DNA of 36,786 nt from Bacteroidota bacterium. GTDB lineage: Bacteria; Bacteroidota; Bacteroidia; Chitinophagales; Chitinophagaceae. Below the pieces are notes generated by a model, which saw only the letters and a program-made list of their open reading frames with translations, made no database searches and was not told the origin of the DNA. The position numbers were made by a program, and so were the translations under genes. Location of the stretch: contig JABDBX010000011.1 in assembly GCA_013288445.1 (NCBI GenBank), forward strand, positions 1 to 36,786, written 5' to 3'. Positions within the stretch are counted from its first letter, which is position 1; each line of letters starts with the position of its first letter. This document shows positions 14,807-21,963 of this stretch, one piece after another.

Positions 14807-15934
14807 TTAATTTATTGAACGATTGAGCAATTCCTGGGAACAATTTTTCATGAAGTCATCAAACAAATATCTTGAATCGTGTGGGCCGGGCGTTGCTTCA
14901 GGGTGATACTGTACCGAGAATACAGGCTTGCCTATCATCCTTATACCTTCTATAGAGCCATCGTTAAGGTTCAGGTGGGTGACCTCAATGTGTGTGCTGT
15001 TTTTTATGGCTTCGGGGTCAACGCCAAATCCGTGGTTTTGTGTAGTGATCTCTGACTTGCCGGTGATCAGGTTTTTAACCGGGTGATTGAGACCTCTGTG
15101 GCCATGATGCATTTTGAATGTGGGAATATCGTTGGCGCGGGCAAGCAACTGATGGCCCAGGCAAATGCCGAAAAACGGTTTGTTGGTAGCCAATATATCT
15201 TTCACAATGGTAACCGCATAATCCATGGAGCCAGGGTCGCCGGGGCCATTGGATATGAAGTAGCCATGTGGATTAAATTCCTTCAACACATCAATGCCCG
15301 TCTTTGCAGGGAACACTTTTACATAGGCATTGCGGTCAACGAGGCACTGGAGTATCTTTATCTTCACGCCATAGTCCATCACCGCTATACGGATCGGGGC
15401 TTCGGGGTTGCCTAAAGTATAGGCTTCCTTTGTAGATATCTGTGATGACAATTCAAGGCCGGCCATGTCCGGAACTTTTGCGAGTTCTGCTTTCAGGGTT
15501 TCTTCATCTGCCAAATCTGTGGAGATAATGCAGTTCATTGCGCCCTTGTTGCGGATATGCTGCACCAGCGCCCGCGTATCAACGTCAAAGATGGCTACGA
15601 TGTTGTTTTTTACCAGGTAATCTTCCAGGCTGTTATCGGCTATCATCCTTGAATAACGGTAAGACACATTTTTGCAAATGAGGCCGCTTATTTTCACGGA
15701 GTCGCTTTCTACGTCCTCATTTTTCACGCCGTAGTTGCCTACGTATGCGTTGTTCATTATAAGTACTTGCCCGGTATAGGAAGGGTCTGTAAAAACCTCC
15801 TGGTAACCCGTCATGCCGGTATTAAAACAGATCTCGCCACCGGCAGTGCCTTTTGCGCCAAAAGATTTTCCTTTAAAGAGAGTGCCGTCCTCAAGCAATA
15901 GCCATGCAGGGGAGGAAGTATGTGTTGGAGCCAT
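14807..15934 (-). CDS. carA: Carbamoyl-phosphate synthase small subunit
   Basis: This is the glutamine amidotransferase subunit, which supplies ammonia to CarB for carbamoyl phosphate (arginine and pyrimidine synthesis). It has 375 residues from ATG 15934 (MAPTHTSSPAWLLLEDG). A TTG 21 bases upstream is unlikely as a start because it falls in the promoter. The N-terminal domain contains GEICFNTGMTGYQEV and DPSYTGQ. The C-terminal class-I glutaminase has SNGPGDPGS, the nucleophile loop FFGICLGHQLLA, the HHGHRGLNHPV segment and the catalytic His/Glu pair in VQYHPEATPGPHDS. All catalytic residues are present. carB is not in the window. The family length of about 360-385 is matched. Confidence 0.96.
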   Translation of the reverse strand: MAPTHTSSPAWLLLEDGTLFKGKSFGAKGTAGGEICFNTGMTGYQEVFTDPSYTGQVLIMNNAYVGNYGVKNEDVESDSVKISGLICKNVSYRYSRMIADNSLEDYLVKNNIVAIFDVDTRALVQHIRNKGAMNCIISTDLADEETLKAELAKVPDMAGLELSSQISTKEAYTLGNPEAPIRIAVMDYGVKIKILQCLVDRNAYVKVFPAKTGIDVLKEFNPHGYFISNGPGDPGSMDYAVTIVKDILATNKPFFGICLGHQLLARANDIPTFKMHHGHRGLNHPVKNLITGKSEITTQNHGFGVDPEAIKNSTHIEVTHLNLNDGSIEGIRMIGKPVFSVQYHPEATPGPHDSRYLFDDFMKNCSQELLNRSIN

Positions 15935-15952
15935 GGAAAAAAACAAATTGCG

Positions 15953-15960
15953 CAAATGTA
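15953..15960 (-). promoter_or_regulatory. -7 element TACATTTG of carA
   Basis: On the minus strand this is an exact TAnnTTTG match, 18 bases before ATG 15934. It supports the downstream start choice. Confidence 0.6.
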
Positions 15961-16073
15961 AGTTTTATTGCCCAATGGCTGAAATGATAATTACCGAAAA
16001 TCAGGTTAAATTGTTGGGTGAATTGTGAAAGGCTTTGTAAAATCCCCTGTAGAGCGGAGATAGAAGGGTATAT

Positions 16074-16122
16074 TAAAATTTCACGCAAAGTACGCAAAGG
16101 TCTGACGCAAAGAAGGCGCAAA
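16074..16122. repeat. 'ACGCAAAG' intergenic repeats
   Basis: Four tandem variants (CACGCAAAG, TACGCAAAG, GACGCAAAG, GGCGCAAAG) lie within 45 bases between carA and the next glycosyltransferase. They are a cousin of the 'accacaaaggacacaaag' family seen elsewhere in the window. Confidence 0.65.
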
Positions 16123-16228
16123 GCTCGTACTTAAAAGGCATTTTTTTGTACATTGTCAAGTACAACAGGGAGTGTATAGTTATTTGATTGTAAATTTGGC
16201 CCATCGAAACCACTTCTGTGAATGTGCT

Positions 16229-17041
16229 ATGAATAAAGGCTGCTCATTAATTATTACTACGTATAACTGGCCTGCTGCCTTGAAGAAATGCCTGCAGAGC
16301 GTGCGCTGGCAGTCGAGGCTGCCTGATGAAGTGATAATAGCAGATGATGGCAGCAATAGTGATACGGCTGATCTGATCGCAACGATGACGAAGGAGTTCC
16401 CGGTCCCAGTGATCCATCTTACACAGGAAAAAAAGGGACGACGTAAAACCCGGATTGATAATATAGCGATCGCAAATGCAAAATACCCCTACGTTATCTT
16501 TATTGACCACGACATGGTATTGCATCCCGATTTTATTAAGGACCATCTTGCTTTGTCAGAGAAGGGGTACTTTTTGAATGGCAGCCGTTTCTTAGTTGAT
16601 GAAACTGCTACACAAGGCTTTTTAAAGCAGGAAACATTCAGTCTTACCGATCTTAAAAATTTAACGGGTAAGAATGGCATGAATAAACTAAGGATGCCTT
16701 TTCTTATGCGATTCATGGCGCGTAAGTATAGGACAAAGGATAAGGATATTATTGAGGTACGGGGGTGCAATATGTCGTTTTGGCGTGAAGACCTTGTAGC
16801 AGTGAATGGCTATGACGAGGCGTACGGCGAGTGGGGAAGGGAAGACAGTAACATCGCCATCCGGTTATTTAACACGGGTATAAAAAAGAAGTCAATAAAA
16901 TTTGGTGGGGTGGCTTTTCATCTACATCATAATTTTGCCAGCAGGGAAGACGATGCACGGAACATGAAGATGTTGCAGGAATCAATGCAGCGAAAGGATA
17001 GGTGGGCTGTGGTGGGGTTGGATCAGCATATGGTGGGGTAG
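16229..17041 (+). CDS. Family 2 glycosyltransferase
   Basis: About 270 residues from ATG 16229 (MNKGCSLIITTYNWPAALKK). A GTG 57 bases upstream is disfavoured because a TAAATTTG -7 element (16191-16198) lies between the two. The GT-A fold motifs are IITTYNWP, VIIADDGSNSDT (nucleotide-sugar binding), KGRRKTRIDNIAI, the metal-binding DxD as FIDHDMVLHPDF, and the acceptor/catalytic segment EVRGCNMSFWREDLVAVNGYDEAYGEWGREDSN with the ED pair. This resembles chondroitin-polymerase-like and LPS/capsule GT2 enzymes. The sugar donor cannot be read from the sequence. The protein is cytosolic, probably membrane-associated, and is followed by a second GT2 after a repeat-filled gap. Confidence 0.88.
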   Translation: MNKGCSLIITTYNWPAALKKCLQSVRWQSRLPDEVIIADDGSNSDTADLIATMTKEFPVPVIHLTQEKKGRRKTRIDNIAIANAKYPYVIFIDHDMVLHPDFIKDHLALSEKGYFLNGSRFLVDETATQGFLKQETFSLTDLKNLTGKNGMNKLRMPFLMRFMARKYRTKDKDIIEVRGCNMSFWREDLVAVNGYDEAYGEWGREDSNIAIRLFNTGIKKKSIKFGGVAFHLHHNFASREDDARNMKMLQESMQRKDRWAVVGLDQHMVG

Positions 17042-17275
17042 TAGATAGTAGTTAGTCAATAGTAGATAGTCGTTGCCGGGAACTGTTTCGTGGGGTTGAT
17101 AGTTGTTTGTATAGTAAGTGCTTGAGGAAAGGTGTAGTGAAAGTCACCACAAAGGACACAAAGTTAACCACAAGGGACACAAAGTGAGTTTTGTGACCTT
17201 TGTGAATTCCTGGTGGCCTTAGTGGTAAAAACAAGTATATTGATTGATGCTATTTGGATAGTAGATGTTAGTTTT
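17040..17275. repeat. Mixed intergenic repeats between two glycosyltransferases
   Basis: 'TAGTAGATAGT' units at 17040-17074 and 17257-17271 surround a long imperfect hairpin at about 17139-17233. The left arm has two 'accacaaaggacacaaagtt' units. The right arm is their degenerate reverse complement (tttgtgacctttgtgaattc, then ggtggccttagtggt). Confidence 0.7.
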
Positions 17276-17296
17276 TAAAGAAAAAGAAGAAAAGTA

Positions 17297-18085
17297 ATGG
17301 CAAAAGGCAGTGCAGTGTCTGTTATAATTATTACCAAGAATGAGGCTGAAAATATTACAGGCTGCATTGAGGGCGCCCGCATGGCGAGTGATGATATTAT
17401 TGTTATTGACTCAGGCAGTACGGATGCTACCGTAGCGCTTGCCGAGAAAGCTGGCGCAAGGGTCATTACAGTGCTTTGGGAGGGGTTTGGGGCTGCACGG
17501 AATGCTGGCGCGAAGGTGGCTTTGAACGACTGGATACTGGCAATTGATGCTGATGAGCGCGTGACGAGGGAACTGGCGAATGCTGTTGGTGCTATCAATA
17601 CAGGGGACGAGGCGGTGATCTATGGTTTTAAACGGCAGAATTATTTTTTGGGAAAGAAGATACGGTTTGGGGAATGGGGGAGGGATAAAGTTTATAGATT
17701 ATATAACCGGAAGCGCGTAGCCTGGGATCTGTCGCCGATACATGAGCACCCTGTTGGGGAAAATACAACGCATAAGATGATAGGAGGCGCAGCAGATCAT
17801 TACCCAGTTACCCGGGAAGAGCAGAACACGGAGAAAACAATAAGATATGCGACGCTGAATGCAGAGAAGTTTTATATGCGGGGAAAGAAAGCAACGTTCG
17901 TAAAAAGATTTCTTTCGCCGGCGTTTAACTTTTTTAAATGCTACGTATTATTGCTTGGGTTTTTAGATGGCAAAGAAGGCTTTGCAATAGCCAGGGTTAC
18001 GTCATACTACGTATGGCTTAAATACGATTTGTTGCACAAGTTGTACCTGCGTGAAGGTGGGGTAGGGTGTAGTAAGTGCCAGTGA
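17297..18085 (+). CDS. Family 2 glycosyltransferase, WaaE/KdtX-like
   Basis: A 262-residue GT2 of the short LPS-core type. It has VSVIIITKNEAENITGCIEGAR, IIVIDSGSTDAT, GFGAARNAGAKVA, the DxD motif as LAIDADERVTREL, FKRQNYFLGKKIRFGEWGRDKVYRLYNRK, then the family signature IHEHPV and a C-terminal membrane-associating region (FLSPAFNFFKCYVLLLGFLDGKEGF). Enzymes of this group add glucose or a related sugar to the inner LPS core, so a role in LPS or another surface glycan is likely. The ATG at 17297 follows an AAGAAAAGTA purine stretch. It shares surface-glycan context with the preceding GT2 and the later heptosyltransferase. Confidence 0.88.
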   Translation: MAKGSAVSVIIITKNEAENITGCIEGARMASDDIIVIDSGSTDATVALAEKAGARVITVLWEGFGAARNAGAKVALNDWILAIDADERVTRELANAVGAINTGDEAVIYGFKRQNYFLGKKIRFGEWGRDKVYRLYNRKRVAWDLSPIHEHPVGENTTHKMIGGAADHYPVTREEQNTEKTIRYATLNAEKFYMRGKKATFVKRFLSPAFNFFKCYVLLLGFLDGKEGFAIARVTSYYVWLKYDLLHKLYLREGGVGCSKCQ

Positions 18086-18127
18086 CAAGAATCGTTAGAC
18101 CAGAAAGCATCTATGCAAACGTGGGTT

Positions 18128-18194
18128 CGATACCTTCGGCATCGTCACTTATTTTGTATTGATATTTCTATAAACGTTTGATGCCTTCAGCATC
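18128..18194. terminator. Two similar hairpins between convergent genes
   Basis: A 21-base motif occurs twice, as GATACCTTCGGCATCGTCAC and GATGCCTTCAGCATCATCAC, 51 bases apart. Each can fold on itself around TTCG or TTCA. They separate a plus-strand gene ending at 18085 from a minus-strand gene ending at 18231, so a bidirectional transcription stop is plausible. There is no T-run. Confidence 0.4.
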
Positions 18195-18230
18195 ATCACC
18201 TGGAATGACATTAGCTTGATGATGTTTGAT

Positions 18231-18692
18231 TTAGGATAGCAACTTTTGTCTTAGCAGGAATTCGAGTTGCTCGTTGGAAAGGGTGAGTTTGCTGTTCATT
18301 TCCTTTTCGTCCATTTTCTGCTGATATACTTCAAATGCCCTGGTGATTGCCATATCCAATTCTTCTTCGTTCCAGGGTTTGGTGAGGTAATGGAATATTT
18401 TACCTTTGTTGATGGCGTCAATGACGGCGTTCATATCGGCATAGCCTGTAAGGAGTATTCGTATCGGATCGGGAAATTCATCGAGTATTGATTCCAGGAA
18501 CTCTACCCCGGTCATCTGGGGCATACGCTGATCTGTAATAATTATGTTTATTTGTTTGTTTTTCAGTATTTTAATGGCTTCTTCACCACTAATAGCAGTA
18601 AAAATGTTATATTTTATGCGAAAAACAGCTTTAAATGAGACAAGGTTGTTCATTTCATCGTCAACATATAAGATGGATATTTTTTCACTCAT
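18231..18692 (-). CDS. Response regulator, receiver domain with helical tail
   Basis: A 153-residue protein. The receiver domain (1-125) has the acidic pair D11/D12, phospho-acceptor D54 in ITDQRMPQMTG, the switch Thr in ILLTGYAD, and the Lys in LTKPW. The tail (126-153) is a charged helix. There is no DNA-binding output domain, so it must act through a partner or as a phosphate sink. It resembles the receiver at the front of the hybrid protein at 24126 (shared VDDExNNL, DQRMPxxTG, GYADxxxVIxAxNxGxIFxYxxKPW). It is divergent from the operon starting at 18885, with a 192-base AT-rich gap that holds no other gene. This suggests it belongs to the same signalling unit. Confidence 0.92.
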   Translation of the reverse strand: MSEKISILYVDDEMNNLVSFKAVFRIKYNIFTAISGEEAIKILKNKQINIIITDQRMPQMTGVEFLESILDEFPDPIRILLTGYADMNAVIDAINKGKIFHYLTKPWNEEELDMAITRAFEVYQQKMDEKEMNSKLTLSNEQLEFLLRQKLLS

Positions 18693-18884
18693 AAAAGGTA
18701 ATTCGCATGAAATTTAAGAAATTTATTGGAAGTAGCCTACTACTATTTAACATTGTAAAAATAAATTCTTATTATTACACTACAATTTGAAAAAGGGAAC
18801 TTTTTAAATATTTTATTTTAATAGCTAACTTTTGTTTAATTTTATAAGCGCATTTTTTATTTTGCCTATTTTAATTTTATTAGT

Positions 18885-19604
18885 TTGGACCAAATAAAAT
18901 TAGTTATCAAGGCGTTTAGGGCAGTTGACGATCTGGAAACATGCCAAATGTACGTTGAGGGCCACTCAAAGGTACTAAAGATTTATGGTATTGCTATGAT
19001 CACCTCTGCTAAAGCGGTATGGTTCAACGACCCCGATACATACGTGATTTTGGTGGAATCGGAAGATGGGGAAAAAATATACGGGGGAGCGAGAATACAG
19101 GTTGCCAAAGGAAAATTTCCCTTACCTATAGAGGATGCATTGACTAAGTTTGACCCAAATATTCATGGGTTTGTGAAGAACCATTCCGCAGATGGTACCG
19201 GTGAATTATGCGGGTTGTGGAATTCGAGGGAAGTTGCGGGTCTGGGTATCGGCAGTATTTACCTGACGAGGGTAGGCGTGGCCATTGCGTCGCAGTTAAA
19301 ACTACAAACGCTTTATGCATTGTGCGCCCCGGCAACTGTGAAAAATTCTAACCGGGTAGGTTTTCTCGTAGATGAGCGCCTGGGTGACAAGGGCACTTTT
19401 TTCTATCCGAAGGAGGGGCTTGTGGCAACTTCAGTATTGCTTAGTGATGTGGCAGAGTTGTCGATGGCTGACCCTGATGAGCGGGATAAGATTTTTGAAT
19501 TGAGGGAAAACCCGGTACAGCAGAAAATTGAAATTTCTCCGAGGGGAGATGGCTTAGAGGTTAATTATAATCTGATTATCAAATCAGCGCATATATCTTT
19601 GTAA
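18885..19604 (+). CDS. GNAT / LuxI-FeeM-like acyltransferase family protein
   Basis: A 239-residue protein starting at TTG 18885 (no ATG is available before residue 22). A basic N-terminal stretch is followed by IYGGARIQ and PLPIEDAL, which resemble the 'xGTxRL...lPLp' part of autoinducer synthase/FeeM-type N-acyltransferases. Then come ELCGLWNSREVAGLGIGSIYLTRVGVAIASQLKLQTLYALC, an acyl-donor-binding loop and helix pattern, and NRVGFLVDERLGDKGTFFYP, the matching last strands. I infer that it transfers an acyl group from acyl-CoA or acyl-carrier protein to an amino group. It is the first gene of a six-gene cluster, 30 bases before the ThiF-nitroreductase gene. Substrates are unknown. Confidence is moderate for the fold and low for LuxI/FeeM activity. 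Confidence 0.65.
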   Translation: MDQIKLVIKAFRAVDDLETCQMYVEGHSKVLKIYGIAMITSAKAVWFNDPDTYVILVESEDGEKIYGGARIQVAKGKFPLPIEDALTKFDPNIHGFVKNHSADGTGELCGLWNSREVAGLGIGSIYLTRVGVAIASQLKLQTLYALCAPATVKNSNRVGFLVDERLGDKGTFFYPKEGLVATSVLLSDVAELSMADPDERDKIFELRENPVQQKIEISPRGDGLEVNYNLIIKSAHISL

Positions 19605-19634
19605 AGTTGCAAGGAAAAAAGAAGTGAAAATTTA

Positions 19635-21956
19635 ATGGATATGGGTCCGAAGTATCACCAGTTGCTGCAAAATAGTATAAACACGAAGGAGCAATACCGA
19701 CCTGATTTTTTTCGGCTTGCAAATGAAGAAAGCAAAAAGAGTTTTAATGACCTTTTAGAATCCGGATCCGTTTTCTGTATCAATGATGAACTATACGACC
19801 AGTTAAGAGAACTCAATAAGAGTCGAAATCCTACGCGGAAGCTAACGACGGAAGACTACTCACACCTTATAGCGCAACATTTAAACGGGCAAGACATAAA
19901 GGAATACGGTGTTTGGGTTTTTTATCCCTGGTCTGGCCGTATGGTGCATATGCTTGACGAGGCCGAATTTATAGAATTGAGGACTGCGGCAAACAGGAAT
20001 AAGATAACTATTGCGGAGCGGGAAGTGTTGGCTACAAAGAAGGTGGGTGTAATTGGCTTGTCTGTTGGGCAGTCGGTGTCGGTGACGCTGGCGCTGGAGC
20101 GGGGATGCGGAGAGTTGAGGTTGGCTGATTTTGACACTTTGGAATTGAATAACCTGAACAGGATCAGAACGGGCGTGCACAACCTGGGTTTATTAAAGGC
20201 TTATGCCGTAGCCCGGGAGATCGCCGAAATAGATCCCTTTTTTAAGACTGTGTGTTATACGGAGGGGCTTACAGACGAGAACATTGATGACTTCTTTATG
20301 AAGGGCGGGAAACTGGATGCGGTGATAGACGAGTGCGACAGTGTAAATGTGAAAATACAATGCCGGATAAAGGCCAAAGAACTGCATGTGCCGGTGATAA
20401 TGGAAGCCAGCGACCGCGGGACCCTTGATGTGGAACGCTTTGACCTGGACCCGCAACGGCCAATAATACATGGCTGGCTGGAGGGCCTGACCATAGACCT
20501 CAATGTATTAAAAAACCTGAAAACAACGGAAGAGAAGCTGCCGTATATGCTGCCGATCTCGGGCCTCGAAACGTTATCGAACCGCATGAAGGCTTCGATG
20601 GTGGAGATAGAGAACACGCTCACTACCTGGCCACAGTTGGCAAGTGCCGTGGCGCTTGGTGGCGCAGTGGCAGCAGATACGTGCAGGCGGATATTCCTGG
20701 ACCAATACACCGATTCGGGAAGGTATTTTATAGACCTTGAAAAGATAATCCCCGATACAAGGGTGAGGGAGGAGTTTGTGCTACCCTATGCTGCCGATCC
20801 ATTGACAGAAGAAGAAATGAGCAGTCTTGCTAACGATGCGTTGCGAAATTTGCCGGCGAATGTTACTGAAATTGGTACGAACGAAATTACTGAAATTGTT
20901 GGCGCTGCAATACAAGCGCCATCTGCCGGTAATAACCAACCATGGAAATGGCTCTATAAGCAAGGGACATTATTTCTCTTTCATGATAAAGTGCGTTCTA
21001 TTTCTTTTGGTGATTTCGAAAATATAGCATCAGATATCGCTTTAGGGGCTGCCATAGAAAACCTGGAATTGCAGTCCAGTAAAATGAATGTAGGCACATC
21101 CGTCCATTATTTTCCGATACCTGGAAATACTAAGTTGATAGCTGCAATTCAATTCACCGCAACTGTTAATTCTTCGTCATTGTATAATACGGCAGAACTT
21201 GGCAACTATATATTTTTACGGGAAACCAACCGGAACTTCGGGCCGAGGGTTAGGATTGATGAGGATAAAATAAATTTATTGAGAGAAGCCGTTGCATCCG
21301 TGCCGGGTGCGGGGCTTTTTATCCTGGATAAGGAAGATGAGCTGGATGAGATAGCCGATATTTTCGGTTCAGCCGAACGCTTACGGCTGCTACACCCGGA
21401 GGGGCATATAGAATTTTACCAGAAAGAACTGCGCTGGACACCCGAGCAGAGCCAGGCAAGCAAGGACGGTATAGACCTGGCTACAATTGAGTTATTAGAA
21501 TCGGAAATGGTGGGGTTGCGTTTGGTAAAGGACATGGAAGTAGCCAAACTGCTGAGTACCTGGCGGGCGGGCAAGGGGCTGGAGCGGATACCAAGGAAGG
21601 CAGTTAAGTCGGCCTCAGTGGTCGGGCTGGTGACAATGCCAGATTTCTCACCGATGAGTTTTCTCACCGGGGGGCGTGCCGTGCAGCGCATGTGGCTGCA
21701 GGCCGCTAAATGCGATGTGTCGCTGCAACCTATGGTGGCTGCATTGCTGCACTTTGCGCGCCTTGTGCATGGCGACGGGGTAGGGATGCCGGCATTAATG
21801 AAGGAGGAATTCACAGAGTTATACCCAAGGTTTGTAAAACTTTTTCCGGGTGCAATTGGCAAAGAACCTGTATTTTTATTCCGGTTAAGCATTGCCAATA
21901 AACCCTCGGTAAAATCCTACAGGATACCGGTTGATAAGATGCTTACATTTGCCTGA
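19635..21956 (+). CDS. ThiF-type (E1-like) domain fused to nitroreductase, Rv1355c/MoeY-like
   Basis: A 773-residue two-enzyme fusion. Residues about 1-125 are an unclassified N-terminal region. Residues about 135-370 are an E1/ThiF/MoeB-like adenylating domain: KKVGVIGLSVGQSVSVTLALERG (nucleotide loop), LADFDTLELNNLNR and VIDECDSVNVKI, but without the zinc CxxC pairs. Residues about 410-770 are an FMN-dependent nitroreductase-like domain: IVGAAIQAPSAGNNQPWKW, ELGNYIFLRETNRNFG and a C-terminal GxxKEPVFLFRLS. The same fusion is known as the Rv1355c family, named after a mycobacterial protein annotated MoeY. Its reaction is unknown. The order suggests carboxylate adenylation and a flavin redox step on a small molecule. 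The next gene begins 7 bases after the stop. Confidence 0.88.
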   Translation: MDMGPKYHQLLQNSINTKEQYRPDFFRLANEESKKSFNDLLESGSVFCINDELYDQLRELNKSRNPTRKLTTEDYSHLIAQHLNGQDIKEYGVWVFYPWSGRMVHMLDEAEFIELRTAANRNKITIAEREVLATKKVGVIGLSVGQSVSVTLALERGCGELRLADFDTLELNNLNRIRTGVHNLGLLKAYAVAREIAEIDPFFKTVCYTEGLTDENIDDFFMKGGKLDAVIDECDSVNVKIQCRIKAKELHVPVIMEASDRGTLDVERFDLDPQRPIIHGWLEGLTIDLNVLKNLKTTEEKLPYMLPISGLETLSNRMKASMVEIENTLTTWPQLASAVALGGAVAADTCRRIFLDQYTDSGRYFIDLEKIIPDTRVREEFVLPYAADPLTEEEMSSLANDALRNLPANVTEIGTNEITEIVGAAIQAPSAGNNQPWKWLYKQGTLFLFHDKVRSISFGDFENIASDIALGAAIENLELQSSKMNVGTSVHYFPIPGNTKLIAAIQFTATVNSSSLYNTAELGNYIFLRETNRNFGPRVRIDEDKINLLREAVASVPGAGLFILDKEDELDEIADIFGSAERLRLLHPEGHIEFYQKELRWTPEQSQASKDGIDLATIELLESEMVGLRLVKDMEVAKLLSTWRAGKGLERIPRKAVKSASVVGLVTMPDFSPMSFLTGGRAVQRMWLQAAKCDVSLQPMVAALLHFARLVHGDGVGMPALMKEEFTELYPRFVKLFPGAIGKEPVFLFRLSIANKPSVKSYRIPVDKMLTFA

Positions 21957-21963
21957 TAATACT

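Noticed and set aside
18121-18144. tRNA-like T-loop 'GGTTCGATACC'
   Set aside because: No acceptor, D or anticodon stems can be drawn around it; it is part of a repeated hairpin motif.
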